This document shows positions 1 through 11,991 of a stretch of DNA of 64,000 bases, one piece after another. The notes beneath the pieces are model-generated. The model made no database searches and had not been told where the DNA came from. It saw only the letters and a list, made by a program, of their open reading frames with translations. How positions within the stretch are numbered: the stretch's first letter is position 1; each line of letters opens with the position of its first letter. This stretch comes from Diadema setosum (lineage: Eukaryota; Echinodermata; Echinoidea; Diadematoida; Diadematidae): positions 6,374,641-6,438,640 of the forward strand of contig NC_092705.1 in the NCBI RefSeq assembly GCF_964275005.1. Reading direction: 5' to 3'. Both the position numbers and the translations under genes were made by a program.

Positions 1-516
1 GCATGAGCTACATAGACGACAGATGACTACCGGTTTTAGAGTTTCGTAGCAATCTTCTATGCACATTCAATGACGTTTGGGTATCGTTACACCATATCCC
101 ACCAACCTACATTCAAACCTTTATTAGATTTCCACCTTTTCATAAACATAAAAAACCCCGACGTACATCCTTCAAATCAAATAAAATCTTTGTTAGGAAT
201 CACCTGCTAGTAATGTGGGGAGGAGGTCGTATTTGCTAAATCATTGACCGAAACATCTACGTGACTATTTTCATTATGATTTTGTGTACGTAACAGTCGA
301 TGGAAGATTTGTGCCTTTAGAAACATCATTCTTCGTCATTCTTCTTCATCATACTTCTATTTTAACTTCGATTTTGTTGAAACCTTGAAGGAGACTTCCG
401 AAAGATTTTTCAGACTTCTGCATTTGAACATCCATAGACTGGTTTACACTGCTTACATAGTTTCTGAATGTATCTTTCTTTTCTTTTCTTTTTTTGAGTA
501 TTGATTTCTCCGCTTA

Positions 517-907
517 AAGGGGATGGCTAGTAACTGAACAGTGGGAATGCTGGGGGATGATTGTTCCAATCCTTGTGGGATTCATTCAAGAGTACATTAT
601 ATATCTATTGTTGTGTGAAAATTATTTGCTTCAGAATGGTCTCATATTCAAGTAATGTGCAGTGAAATGTTTCCAGGTCAGCATGCTTGTACAGTGACGG
701 GGCGATCGTTAACGATCTGTACAAGCATATTATGCTAACCTGGAAACATTAAACTGCACATTACTTGAATATGAAACCATTCTGAAGCAAATAATTTTCA
801 CACAGCAATAGATATATAATGTACTCTTAAATGAATCCCACAAGGATTGATCATCCCCCAGCATTCCCACTAATTCCCACTGATCAGTTACTAGCCATCC
901 CCTTTAA
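517..907. mobile_element. Foldback MITE with about 180-bp inverted arms
   Basis: The left arm (about 517-694) and right arm (about 717-907) are near-perfect reverse complements, around a core containing the palindrome GATCGTTAACGATC at 704-717. Ends read GGGGATGGCTAGTAACTGA and its complement. No coding capacity. Half-copies occur at about 20107-20318 (left arm) and about 34706-34906 (right arm). Confidence 0.85.
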
Positions 908-954
908 GGATCACAATAAATTCCACCACAAATAAAAATTTATAATCATAATAA

Positions 955-957
<3 letters not shown>

Positions 958-998
<41 letters not shown>

Positions 999-1000
999 AT
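958..1000 (+). repeat. ACT/TAC trinucleotide microsatellite
   Basis: About 14 uninterrupted or near-perfect triplets. Apparent ORFs through this and the TTG array at 1188-1219 are repeat artefacts. Confidence 0.9.
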
Positions 1001-1186
1001 ATATTCACGGCATTTCCGATTTATGTACTACAACTGGAAATCAAACAGACCGTCTGTCTTGTACAACAGAATTGAGAGATGTTCCTACTTTGCCGGAAGA
1101 ATTTTCTTGCGACTTAGCCATTCTTTTGTCCCGTTGCGAGTTGGACTTAAGGCTCGTTTACACCAAGCATGGTAACGGCAACGGTC

Positions 1187-1187
<1 letters not shown>

Positions 1188-1221
<34 letters not shown>

Positions 1222-1236
1222 TTTTTTTTTTTTTGC
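1188..1236 (+). repeat. TTG microsatellite followed by a T run
   Basis: About ten TTG triplets and then a T homopolymer. The poly-Leu and poly-Cys peptides predicted here are not genes. Confidence 0.9.
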
Positions 1237-1984
1237 TATGGTGCGCCAAAAGGAACCATGTCTGGTTTTCTTACAATATCACTTCCCCACTAATAATTTT
1301 GTTACAAAATTAATCTTCATCTGGTATTTCGTTGCTCTTGATTTTGACATTAGTATAACATTTTGCGTGATTTTTTACAAATTATTATTATTATTAATAT
1401 TTTAGATAGAACCAGACATGTTTTTTTTTTTTTTTGGCGCACCGTAGCAAAAAAACAAACAAACAAAACAAGACAACTACAACAACAACAAAAACAAAAA
1501 CAACGTCAAAGTCAACGTAAACATGGCATGGAAACCTTCTGGCACAATAGCACAATAGCCTCTGAAATGTAATATACTATCTGGAGATTTATCATCTATT
1601 CTCTTGGAGGTGTCGTTGCCGAGTGAATAAGAGCGTATATGTCAAATAAACATGGTTTGGGTTCGTGGGGTCGAGCTCAACGAAGCCCAACACATTTGCC
1701 CTACGTACCGTAAGGTACTTGGTCCACATTGCTGCCCTCTTATACCCAGGATGATAAATGAGTGAAATGATGAGAACGTTGGTTGATCAGCATGTGCTGT
1801 GCGCTCCCGTAAGACGGCGACTTGCTGGAATGCTTCCGAGGGAGTGGAGAGTGCACAAGTGAGCACTGTTGATGTTGGTTGAGCACTCTACAAAGTGGAT
1901 TTGGAACAATATGCGTCAAATGTTATTACCATAACCCTTATCATTAGGGTTTGACGGTTTCCATAGCCTGTTCACACCATGTTG

Positions 1985-2175
1985 TCATCTCTCGTTTATA
2001 TTTTCAACGGAAGCTTCATCATCATCTCCATGCTCCTTCAGGATACGTCTGGCTTTCTTTGTTTCGAGTCGCCGCAGTATCGGCTCCAGAAGGAAGACAA
2101 ACCCGGACAGCGACAGGGTCGCTCCGAAAACGTAGAACGTCAGGTGGTATGTCCCGGTTAAATCGTACAGCCAAC
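1985..2175 (-). CDS. SLC16-like gene, terminal coding exon (TM12 and tail)
   Basis: Acceptor TTCCAG|GT at 2176/2175. The exon completes codon 520 and encodes 62 residues, beginning WLYDLTGTYHLTFYVFG (TM12 with the family's WxxDxTGxY pattern). A basic stretch with PILRRLETKKARRILKEH and an acidic end lead to TGA at 1987-1985. A frame shadow on the same strand hides this exon in simple ORF lists. No convincing minus-strand AATAAA signal was seen close downstream. Confidence 0.85.
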
Positions 2176-5100
2176 CTGGAAAATAGCGGAGAGAATTTCG
2201 CAGTAAGTGCTACACTTAATCTTTGGTAACGTGTTCGGCAGATGACATAAAAATCACACACACACAACGCTAACATGAAACAAAAAGGCAATAAAAACAC
2301 AATTCCAATAAAATGTGGGTCCCACCTTTTATTTTACAATCGCTTTGTTTTACTTTATTTTTTGATGTCTCAGCCATTCCAAAACCGATTTTCATCAAAT
2401 AAACTTCGAATTCCTCTTAGAAAGGTACGCTTTGTACTATTTTACAAACGGTTTCTTGATAATTCTCACCTCTACCAATACTATACCATCCCTTTAAGCT
2501 AGGATGTACAAACATTTCTATACGGATTTGTTAGATTTCAGTTTTGACGGGAAGATCAGCAAATGGTTTAACTAATCGTACCGCTTTTTTTCATTGCAGT
2601 AAGATGGAAGGTAAGTAAGGTGGGCTGTATGACTCGTGGGTGTCGGTCTAGTGGGATGACCCCCAAATTTCTGAGAAATACACTAAACAAGCCATAAATA
2701 TGGGTCATTAAGTAACTTTCTTTGCTCTACATCACAAATCGATGTCTGATCCTTTTAAACAAAGCAAATCATTGACAAAGTGACATTATACGAACGTGAA
2801 TAATCATATCTACGCTTGAGAATGGCATACTCTGCACATTTTCAATGTCATAGCTGCCTCATATTAAGGGCAATTTTCTGAAAAGTGGTTAGGAACTATC
2901 AATTATATTGTACCTGCATTTCCGACAGACTACATACTAACCTCCTAGCACAGGCCCAACAATACCTCCAAGTCCGTGGCTTAGCAAGACGAGTCCCACT
3001 GCCTTGCCCAAATGATCTTTCCCTACGTAATTCCAGGCAAGGACAACCTGTAGGCTGAACGTGCCGCCGCTGGAGACGCCAGCCAACGTGCAGGAGAGCG
3101 CGTACAGCCAGTACGTCGAGCTCGCCATGCACACAATGACCGTTACACCGCAGACGACCATGAAAATCATGTACACGTTCGAGGGGGACAACCGGCCCAA
3201 GTCCGGTAGAACACCGCCGCCAACTCGACCAATCGTGCTACCGATTCCGAGGAACGACATCAAGAAAGACGCCATTTGGGGTTTGATTCCACGAAGAACA
3301 ACCATGTTGGGAAGGTGACTAATGACAGCATTGTAACAAATGGCGATTATGAATTGTGAGAACATCAAGACTGATAAGCGGAAGCTGTAAGAGAGCATGG
3401 AAAGTCCAACGGCATGAAAAACTGCGGGAAGAGGGTTATTACTTTTGACCTGAGTCATTACAGATATGGCTTTGGCAACATCGCGACATTCCATAGCAAG
3501 TGACGCAGTTGCAACTTCATTGGTTGCAGTAATTTCACATGAGTGTTCATCACCTTTAGGGCATGTTTCCATCTGCGCGTATCTTGCGGTTTGTGTTTCA
3601 CTGTTGGATGGTCTTATGATCTCAACATCCATAAAGCTTGTCTCCATGCCATCTGTGATGGTCTCGTCTGTGCTTTTGCCATCATCTGTGAGGCTTTCGC
3701 TATCGCCTGCGACGCTTTCACAATTGCTTGAAAGTGAACGAGTCCCGACGTAAGCGTTTCCCTCATTGTCCATGCGTTGACACCGGTTAAACTCGTGAGT
3801 TGTGTCGTCTGCAATATCGTTCGATCCCGACACCCTCTGATAGACCGCGCCATTTGGACCGCCCTTGTCCCGCCTTACGTGCTCTGGTTGTGGATTCTCG
3901 CTTTGATTCCCAACTGGTCGTTTTCCCCACGAGTCCAACGGCCTAAGGAGGAGGCCCCCAACGACAAGGTTTCCCATAATGGCGCTGACGATCAGCATGC
4001 TGCCCTGCCAGCCATACACGTCGACAAGGAACTGGACCAGAGGTGGAAAGAGAATTATGCCGATGCCGGACCCGCCCGACGAGATACCGCGAATCGTGCT
4101 AAAGTTCTTGTCGAAGTAGTTGGCTAACGCTACGGCGTTGGCAGGGAATAACGCTCCAGCGAAAAACCCTGTATAAAAAAAAAAGAGGAACAGACCTCAT
4201 GGAATTTAACCGAGTCTAATTGACCCATGTTGTGAGTAATCATACCGTCCCCTCTAGGTAAGAGACAAAACACTCTGTTCGTCGGATAGGACATAAACAT
4301 TTAATGGAGGTCCTATGTGTGAGAGAGCCACAATTCGTGCCCGTAAAAGATCCCGCTTCATTCGTTCATCGCAAAGAGCAGGGTGCATACCCCAGTGAAG
4401 TGGTCCCGCCTCACACCCAACTGGACCCCATGGAAGACCAGCTAGTGCAGCTGAATATGGGATATCCAGCCATCTTCTCGGACAGAAAAATGAAATAAAT
4501 AAACAAAACAAACAAACAAACAAGCAGATGATGCAGTAAATAATGAAGTGACAGCGAATACATTGATGGAGATGGGAAAACGGATAGTCACACAAACACG
4601 CATTTGACCAGAAGACTAACATCTAGAGGACACAATTTTGTAGTGCTAGTGAGTGTGTGTTACATACATGCTTTCCAACGGGTTCGTTTGTTCGTTTTTG
4701 TTTTCCATCTCACAAGATGTCTAGATAACCCATATTCAGCTGCATTAGCTTGTCGTCCATAGGGTCCAGGAAGTTGTGAGTAAATGACTGGGGTGGACCA
4801 CCTCACCAGGTTATGCACCCTGTCCTTTGCGATGAATGAATGAATGAAGCGTGATCTTTTACGTGTGGCTGTGTGTGTCTCTCCCATGGGACCACCATTT
4901 TATGTCCTATCCAAGAGACAGATTATTTTGCCCCTATCATAGAGGGGATGGCATGATAACACACCACATGGGCCAGTACGAATCACCGTTGGGTTCAAAC
5001 CTGCGCCCAAACCCGAGCCATTTCGATTGAAAGACAGATACGCTAATGACTTTAATAGTCACATCGCCGCCGTATAATCCTACTTTAATCAGCACATTGA

Positions 5101-6699
5101 GTCACTCCTCTTTTGCGATTCTCCAGTGTCATGATTTTTCATACGTTTCACACGAATAAAGGGACTGTACAGTACTGGTTGAGGTGGGGATTCATGTTTT
5201 GAACATTCTTAAGTGAGATAATGAGAAACCTCTTATGAAATATGAAAGAGCATGTAATTTTAAGGATTCAAGGTTTATTTGATGAAAACTGGTTTTCAAA
5301 TGACTGAGATATCCAAAAAAGTGATAATAATAAAAGGCGACAGGCCACAACTTTATTAGGATCTCTTTGTTTCACCTTGTTTTTGGATATCTCAGCCATT
5401 TCAAAACCGATTTTCATCAAATAAACTTTTGATACCCCTTAGAATTGCATGCTCTTTGAAATCTCATAGAGTGGTTTCTGAATATCTCCCAAAACGTTAA
5501 AAGCTAAATCCTCACCTTGACCAGAACTGTACACACCCTTTAACATTAAAAGGGGAACTCAAGGGGCTTGCCTCGACTTTGTCCCGGGGTGTAGCCATGT
5601 TCAGGAATCACCTCTGGGCAAACACTTTTAACCATGTCCTTCGAAGCAGTCAATTTATCTTTATACTAGTAATTACTTGTCTACCGTGTGACCATGAGAA
5701 CATGCAATATAATAGAGCATAGACTACATTGTTATGAAATTCACACCATTCACACAATCTCATGCTGAAAATCGAGAAACGCTGGCATCATTTCAATCTT
5801 CTCTTCTTCTCGTCTTATTTTCTTCAAGGTCTTAGGGCTAGGGTGGGTTGTGATAGGGTTCTATAAGTTTAGTTTGATGTAAGTATTAAGGTTAGGGTTA
5901 TATTAGTGGGTGGAATTTATGTTTGGCAGATATTATGATGGAGCAATACTATAGTAACAGGAGCAAATGTAATTGAATTATTTACATCAGACGCTTACAA
6001 ATGTAAACGCACCTGATACCACACCATACGTCAAGCAAAGCATGAGACGAGAGGGCGCGAACACACTCAACAGTACTCCGAGTGACGACATCAAACCACC
6101 CAGCGTGGCCATCACACGATATCCAAACCTGTTGATTAGCGCACCGGAAGAAAGCCCACCTGCAACGAGGAGGTAAGACAATGTTGAGAGGAGAGGATAC
6201 TGAGAGGATACTGAATGGATACTGAACGGATACTGAATGGATACTGAATTGTGTAATTCCTGCTCATGCACGACATAATCACAGAAAGGAGATTATATGA
6301 CTCAATTACACGATTTAAGTACATTCTAACCATGTACAGTTGTGCAAATGAAAATCTTTATCAAATAAATCCTACACCCAAGCTCCCACAGTCACCCATC
6401 CATTTCCCCATCCCCCTCGCGACAGAAGCGAAGCGAAGCAGGCGGGTTCGACCTCATTTCGTAACGCAATTTCAGATCAATCATTTCGTCGACGAAATGA
6501 CTGATTTCGTAACGAAATAGGCCATGCGACACTTGGCGCCCCATAGCGTATCTCACTTGTTTTGCATGATTATAACTGTACAATCATGTACATCTCGACA
6601 TTCTTTAGTTCTTTTCTTTCTGACTTGATTTGACCTTCACCTTAAAAAAAACAAAAAAAAACTTCACTCTTATTCACTTAATTTGGGTATGGGGGTATA

Positions 6700-6737
<38 letters not shown>

Positions 6738-8135
6738 GGTCTTAAATATATATAAACACGTGTGGTATTACGTAATGGGAATAGAATGACCACAAAGAGG
6801 CCTGGCCACTTCCCTCCCGTCGGAAATACTGACCCCAACACTGGAGTGACCCCAGAGGTCTCACACCGGTAAGTAATTCTCCATAATAAAAGAAACGTGT
6901 TATAGATTACAAATATAATATTCCATAAAATACTGCAAATCTGTGTCTTTTTTGTTTCATATCTATCATAAGGAGACTTACTTAATTCACTAACAGTGTA
7001 CAGGCCTTTAATTATTTTGCACAGGGGTTTTTGCTCAAACTCTGCTCAGAGGTCCTTAAAGAAAGACTACAATTTTACGAGTAAAACAAAATCATTGCAC
7101 TTATTTTCTGTATCTACGTCGAAAGATATGAAGTTCCCCTAAATCTAAAAGATATCGTGGGTCATGTCTCCTAATGAAGTGTATTTTATAGAGGGATTTC
7201 CCTCATCAGCCACACCTGATTAGTTAAACAAATTAACAGGCTTGTACGGCTTATCTTTTTTTTTTCAGGTCTATGTATCTTCGGTATGAAAAAGTGATGG
7301 GTTCTGGCTGGTTCATTTTAGTGAGGTCGCTATGAGGCTGTGAATCAGAAATGGCCATATGACGGTACCAGTGTTCATGCATGACCTGTTACACAGTCAT
7401 GCTCTATTTTCCGAATACAAGACTTCAAAATTTCAAAAATGCGGAATCCCGTTGAGATTGAATTTACAGACTGCTAGTTTGGAGCATTCTTCGTGCTTAG
7501 CAATTCATCATTGAGCACAGTGGGAGCAAAACATCAAGTAAGTCATATTGTAATGTTTATGGAGTTATTCTCATCGTGTTTTTCTCATTTTATGAATGCA
7601 AAGCTACATTTACTTAAACGAAATGGTCGCTATATATTGCCATTTCAATTTCAAGAGGTTCAAGGAAAAGTACAAATATGAGACTATCACTATTGATTTT
7701 GCGACATTCTATTGAATAGACTCTCAAACTCAAGTCACTTCAAGTAACCTGCTAACTGAGCCATGCATTAAAATGCATCATATACAAATCCATGGTTTTT
7801 TACACGTTCATAAGATCTACGGTATGTGGGTGTACAGACAACTACGACCCTCTTGGATGGATGCATAGAATTAATACAGGCAGATCTATCTTAGTGGTTC
7901 TGATTCTTCTTCTTTTTTTTCTGACATTGACAAACAGCATTCTCAGCTCACCGACATGAAACATCATGACTTGGGTACTGGCGATGAAGCTAATTTCTGC
8001 CGCGGTGCAGTCGAAGTACCCCTTCCAAACGACGAGGTAGACACCCGTAGCCGCGAGCAACCCCTCGAAGAACAGCGAGCTGATGACAGTAGCTAGAAGG
8101 ACGACCCATCGCCACCGCTGTCTGGTCACCTTCAT
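1985..8135 (-). CDS. SLC16/monocarboxylate-transporter-like protein, complete 4-exon coding region
   Basis: Joining 8135-7952, 6159-6013, 4168-2942 and 2175-1985 on the minus strand gives one open frame of 582 residues plus stop. Every intron is GT-AG and phase 1. The order of features fits the major facilitator SLC16 family: TM1-2 in exon 1, an RFG(Y)R turn after TM2, a YFDKNFSTIRGISSGGSG stretch like the family TM5 motif (YFxKRRxLAxGxAxAG), YGWQGS before TM6, a long soluble loop (about residues 190-365), TM7-11, and GWLYDLTGTYHLTFYVFG in TM12 before a charged tail. Family members move monocarboxylates or related small acids across the plasma membrane with protons; the substrate here is unknown. 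The TM1 motif is divergent: RQRWRWVV replaces the usual DGGWGWVV. The start at 8135 gives a short N-terminus. The acceptor at 8166 leaves an open frame upstream, so an earlier coding or 5' UTR exon is possible. I cannot assign a numbered MCT orthologue. Confidence 0.85.
2308..2501 (+). mobile_element. Family B MITE, right half, in the SLC16-like last intron
   Basis: Starts at the palindrome centre (GTGGGTCCCACCTTTTATT) and follows the right arm (TCTCAGCCATT, AACCGATTTTCATCAAATAAA) to ATCCCTTTAA. The left arm is missing. Confidence 0.75.
2942..4168 (-). CDS. SLC16-like gene, coding exon 3 (TM5-TM11 and central loop)
   Basis: 1227 nt encoding residues 111-519 and the first base of codon 520. 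It begins FFAGALFPANAVALANYFDK, passes the TM5 motif and YGWQGSMLIV (TM6), then an unusually long loop of about 175 residues. The loop is rich in Asp, Glu, Ser, Thr and Asn, has no membrane segment and is presumably cytoplasmic. TM7 onward resumes near SMLSYSFRLSVLMFSQFI. IGRVGGGVLPDLGRL matches the loop between TM8 and TM9. The exon ends GLGGIVGPVLGG. Acceptor ATACAG|GG at 4169/4168; donor GGAG|GTTAGT at 2942/2941. Confidence 0.85.
4245..4951. mobile_element. Long foldback element in intron 2 of the SLC16-like gene
   Basis: Ends CCGTCCCCTCTA (4245-4256) and TAGAGGGGATGG (4940-4951) are inverted. Inside, about 240 bp at 4255-4500 is a diverged reverse complement of 4690-4930; the segment GGATAGGACATAAA is shared. 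The roughly 190-bp spacer is not repeated. No ORF resembles a transposase. A possible CAT duplication at the flanks is too short to rely on. Confidence 0.7.
5158..5543. mobile_element. Family B palindromic MITE, full copy, in intron 2 of the SLC16-like gene
   Basis: Both arms are present: the left carries GATGAAAACTGGTTTTCAAA and the right carries CAAAACCGATTTTCATCAAA. Ends are AAAGGG...CCCTTTAA. Non-coding. Confidence 0.85.
6013..6159 (-). CDS. SLC16-like gene, coding exon 2 (TM3-TM4 region)
   Basis: 147 nt, completing codon 62 and encoding residues 63-110. It carries GGLSSGALINRFGYRVMATL, the conserved NRFG-R turn between TM2 and TM3, then a hydrophobic segment and a second one ending YGVVS. 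Acceptor TTGCAG|GT at 6160/6159; donor TCAG|GTGCGT at 6013/6012. The intron just upstream holds an 11-bp tandem repeat (6186-6250) close to the acceptor. Confidence 0.85.
6186..6250 (+). repeat. GGATACTGAAT-type minisatellite next to a splice acceptor
   Basis: Six head-to-tail units of about 10-11 bp (GGATACTGA plus AT, AC or GA). The array lies about 25-90 nt upstream of the acceptor of SLC16-like exon 2 on the minus strand. Confidence 0.85.
6430..6520. repeat. Cluster of TTTCGTAACGAAAT/ATTTCGTCGACGAAAT palindromes
   Basis: Several interleaved short inverted repeats built on ATTTCGT/ACGAAAT. Probably a small MITE remnant. No target duplication was identified. Confidence 0.5.
6701..6735 (+). 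repeat. GT dinucleotide microsatellite
   Basis: About 17 GT units in the intron between SLC16-like exons 2 and 1. Confidence 0.9.
7952..8135 (-). CDS. SLC16-like gene, coding exon 1 (TM1-TM2)
   Basis: Residues 1-61 plus the first base of codon 62. TM1 is about residues 10-35. The exon closes with ASTQVMMFHV, typical of the TM2 region. The donor is GTCG|GTGAGC at 7952/7951. A strong acceptor (pyrimidine tract then TTTCAG) ends at 8167, so the transcribed exon probably runs 8166-7952, with 31 nt ahead of the chosen ATG at 8135-8133. Those 31 nt are open in frame, so the true start could lie in an upstream exon. Confidence 0.8.
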
Positions 8136-8166
8136 CCTGTGTACAGCGTTATCAAGCACCTGTACA

Positions 8167-11100
8167 CTGAAACAGGTACGGTGAATGTGAGAGTCAATGT
8201 ATTGGGAATGCGATATTACAGTTACCGCGCATATAGACTCGGCAAAGAAGTGAAACTCGAGTAAAAAAACGAGTATATTTAAATGTTCTCGTGGTGCTTT
8301 CACGTTGTTTGCGTTCATTGGAGTCAGCTAGAGACCACTTGTACTGTACTTCTACTAGAATACGTACGGGCATTCGAATCTTATGCATAGCTTTCAAACA
8401 TAGATTATTCCCCACAACTACAGAACACTTCCGGAGGCTTGCCCGACAGAAATGCAAGTGAGCATGCGTAGTATATTCCAACTCAAGAAGTAGTTTATAT
8501 AACGTACAGAGTATACTATAAGGAAGAAGGCATAGCTTTGCAATATACTCCGTAGAGGAAAAGTATCAATAAATTTTGATAAAATAGTAAACTATCCTTT
8601 TATATATAAAGGCAATGATAGAGGTATATTTGTTTTATCATAATCAAAGAGCCAAGTCTTACCTCCTTCAGATGACAGGGGAAAATCGAATTAAGTTTAA
8701 AAAGTATTAAAAAAGACTACTTCGTCCAATTCCCCCTATGTTTTTTTTTTTTTTTTTTGATAACTATCCTCTACTGAGACATGCACGAACTGTCGAGCCT
8801 TCCCATCCAGGGTTAAAATAATGAATAAATAGTTATTAATCAATAAATAAATGAATGAAGACAAATTAATAAATAGATATATAAACACAGTCATGAATGC
8901 ATGACATACAAACTACTTCCAATGTTATATACATGTTATGAAAGATGAATGTATAAAACATATAACACGTCATTTGGAATGGACAGGTAATACATGAGCT
9001 GTGAAATCACAACACAATCCTAACGGATTTTATCGTGAATCTTACATCTTCTACTCATTAGTGTCTAATGAATAAGATAAGATGCTATAAGATCACTTGA
9101 CTGTATATGTAATATAATATATGTAATATAATATATGATAAATGTATATTAAAGAGATTTGAGAAAGTTTCAATGTTTTTCGTGTTTCACATCTGAGTGG
9201 ACAAACTTAGTTGACTCCAGTAGTAAAATCTGCATGTCACGCATTTTCTGAATCTACGCCAAAAGAATGTGGCATTTTAAGTAATATTCAAAAGAAAACG
9301 TGTCCAGCCTTTTTTTTTATGTGTATGTTGTAGAGTGATTTATCCTAATCAATCACACCTATAAATAGTTCCTAATATCCTTGTATTTTTCATTTGCGCG
9401 ATAATCATTTCCCAGATTTATTTTAGTCTCTTTGCTATGTGACAGGGCTCGGGCTGCTCCACTTTATTTACAGGTGTGAGTTCTAAATGTCTCACACAAT
9501 AATTCTCCGTAGACACACACTGCGAAAAAAAAAATAAAAATTCAACAAAATCATGTAAAAATACGTGAAAGATTCAGTGACTGTCAAGTTTCACAATAAT
9601 ATTGAGTGATATAAGTTGGTCTAATCAGATGATTATTAGCCAGGTAGACCAACTTCTTTCACTCCAGTTCTGAAATCTGCAAGAGGAGTTTATGAGCTCA
9701 AACTCCAACAAGAGGTCCTTACAACAATGAAAGCCTACGGTTTATCACTCAAAAGTCCACATGTTTTGTAAATCTCCGTCGAAGAACTGTAATTCTCCTT
9801 CAGGATAGATCTAAAGGAAAGCGTGTACAGTTCGACATTAAAAAGGCCATGATACAGTCCATAAGTTTGACACTTCGTAAAAACAGCCCATGAGTTCGAC
9901 ATTGCAACCATTATTTTTGAAAACACGGTGCTTGGTGTGTCGGTCTCGTGGGCCTTGTTTGTTTGGTGTCGATTTCATGGGCTGTATGACTCGTGGGCTG
10001 TATGACTCGTGGGCTGTATAACTCGTGGGCTGTATGACTCTTGGGTGTTGAACTCGTGACGTGCACCCGCATGCCCGTGGGGCAGCTCACTTCATTTGTG
10101 TCGATGTTCGCGGCGGCCACGGCAGCCCCGTTTGCCGGGAAGGTAATGCGCCGTGGGTAGATGGGATACTATAGTATTCTCCTGCTTTTTCTCCTCCGTA
10201 TTCTCGTCTCGTTTGTCCCAGTTCTCGCTCCGGTGAACATGTAGCTATCAGACGCTGTTCTCACGGCGTCTGGTCAGGCTTGACTACACAATATTTTCCA
10301 ATATTTTCCACTACGGACCATCTCAGTTTCGTTACGTTTTGTTATGTGCTGTTACACTTTGTTGCGTTCAACCTGTTTTATTACGGCCTACAAAGTTTCT
10401 CATTAGCACCGGGACTGCAGTGGCAATTTTTTTGACGGTTTAAAAATCTGACGCGGCATCCACGGCAATCACGGCCTGTCACGTTTGCCCATCCCGTTCC
10501 ACCGCGTTGTCTCACGTCCATTCCGTTTTTTTTTTTTTTTTTTTGTCCACGGTGGCCTGAAGCGGGACTGCCGCGTGGCCGCAGGGAACATGGTGGAAAG
10601 GCAGCACGAACAGGGAAATGCACACAATTTCCCAGGGCCTGTGTTGATTCATAGATGCTCCATGTAGCGCCCTCGTGGCGCGGCAACCAACGGTGCCATC
10701 TTGATTTTTGTAATGAATTGCTTTGTGGATTGACGGTCAAACAATCCAAAAAGTCTGCTGCACGAGTGTCCAATATCACCAGTTCTAAGAAACTTGCACT
10801 GACTTCAAGTCAAAATTCGGATCTATAGACAGTTTAAGATACGGCCATTAGCATTATATTCGCTCCACATTATTTGAGAGAGCTACTTCAAATCTCCACA
10901 AAAGAGATGAACCTTCGTTCAAAAAGCAAAGACTTATTTGTTACTCCGAACAGAAGAACCACATTTTATGGAGAACGAACATTTGCTTATGCCTGAAAAC
11001 GCTTTTTTTTTTCTTTTTTTTTCTTTTTTACAGTGGAAGCAAACATGAAGCTCGGTACCATCTTCGTAATTGCAATAATGTATTTGTATAATCTTTCTCC

Positions 11101-11991
11101 TTTTTTTTTTTTTTTGAGCGCAGAGGCATTATATGCACCATGGGTTATGCGCTTTATAAGTACTCGTAATTACTATCATTATCATCATAATTATTACTAT
11201 GATAATTTATTGTTACTTCTACTACTACTACTAGTATATACTACTCTTATTACTATCATAAGCCACTTAACGGATCGATTTTCTCATGTGCGGAAAACGG
11301 AAAGAATCGTCAGGCAAGCTCTACTTATAATGTTCACCTTTGTTGGAACACACAATGTGAAATTTATTCATCATCAAGGTCTAACAAAAGCTATCCATGC
11401 ATCTCAATAGCTATTCAATTCAGTTCAATTAAATTCTATTTATTCATTTCATAATATCACATTAAAATATTTACAGAGATGCGTGGGTCAAAGGAGAAAA
11501 TCACGCAAAAGCCCGGGACTTGGAAATTGAGATTTCTTTTACAATACGATTTGAAATCGCAGTTTTGAATTAAGATATTGTCAAAATGTACCTAAAATTA
11601 GAACTAAATTCAGATGACTACAGGATAAACAATGTATTGAATTATATACAAAACCAAACCAAACAACGACTGAATTAAGACAATACAATACAAAACCAAA
11701 ACATCCATGCAGGATACTGATTGTCAAAGGTTTGTATCATAACTGCACAGGTTCTCATTTATTCATCTCATTCACTATAATATAATATGGCGATTCCAGA
11801 AAAGATACGGCACATTTATCCATGCATATTTTTATTTGAAAGTCTGCATCACCCCGCTATATTACCGAGTACATTAATAAGTCACTGTGGAAAACGAAAA
11901 CGAAAACAAAAACAAAGAGAGCCTGGAGCCGAAGCCGAATCGCGTCTCGTTGCCATGGTGACTTGACTCTCGCTGGGGTTTTAAAGGGATT
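8167..11991. other. Upstream flank of the SLC16-like gene, no recognised gene
   Basis: Any 5' UTR exon and promoter of the minus-strand transporter should lie here, but no specific core promoter stands out. Contents include a T run (8743-8758), AT-rich simple sequence (8820-9140), a 16-bp tandem array (9979-10045), a T run (10526-10543) and ACT/ATT triplets (11165-11270). Short ORFs here show no domain. Confidence 0.6.
9979..10045 (+). repeat. 16-bp tandem array, unit GGGCTGTATGACTCGT
   Basis: About four units, the last degenerate. A single copy of the same unit lies at about 2623-2640 within the transporter gene, so it belongs to a dispersed repeat. Nearby inverted copies (CAGCCCATGAGTTCGAC at about 9885) suggest a larger element. 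Confidence 0.8.
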
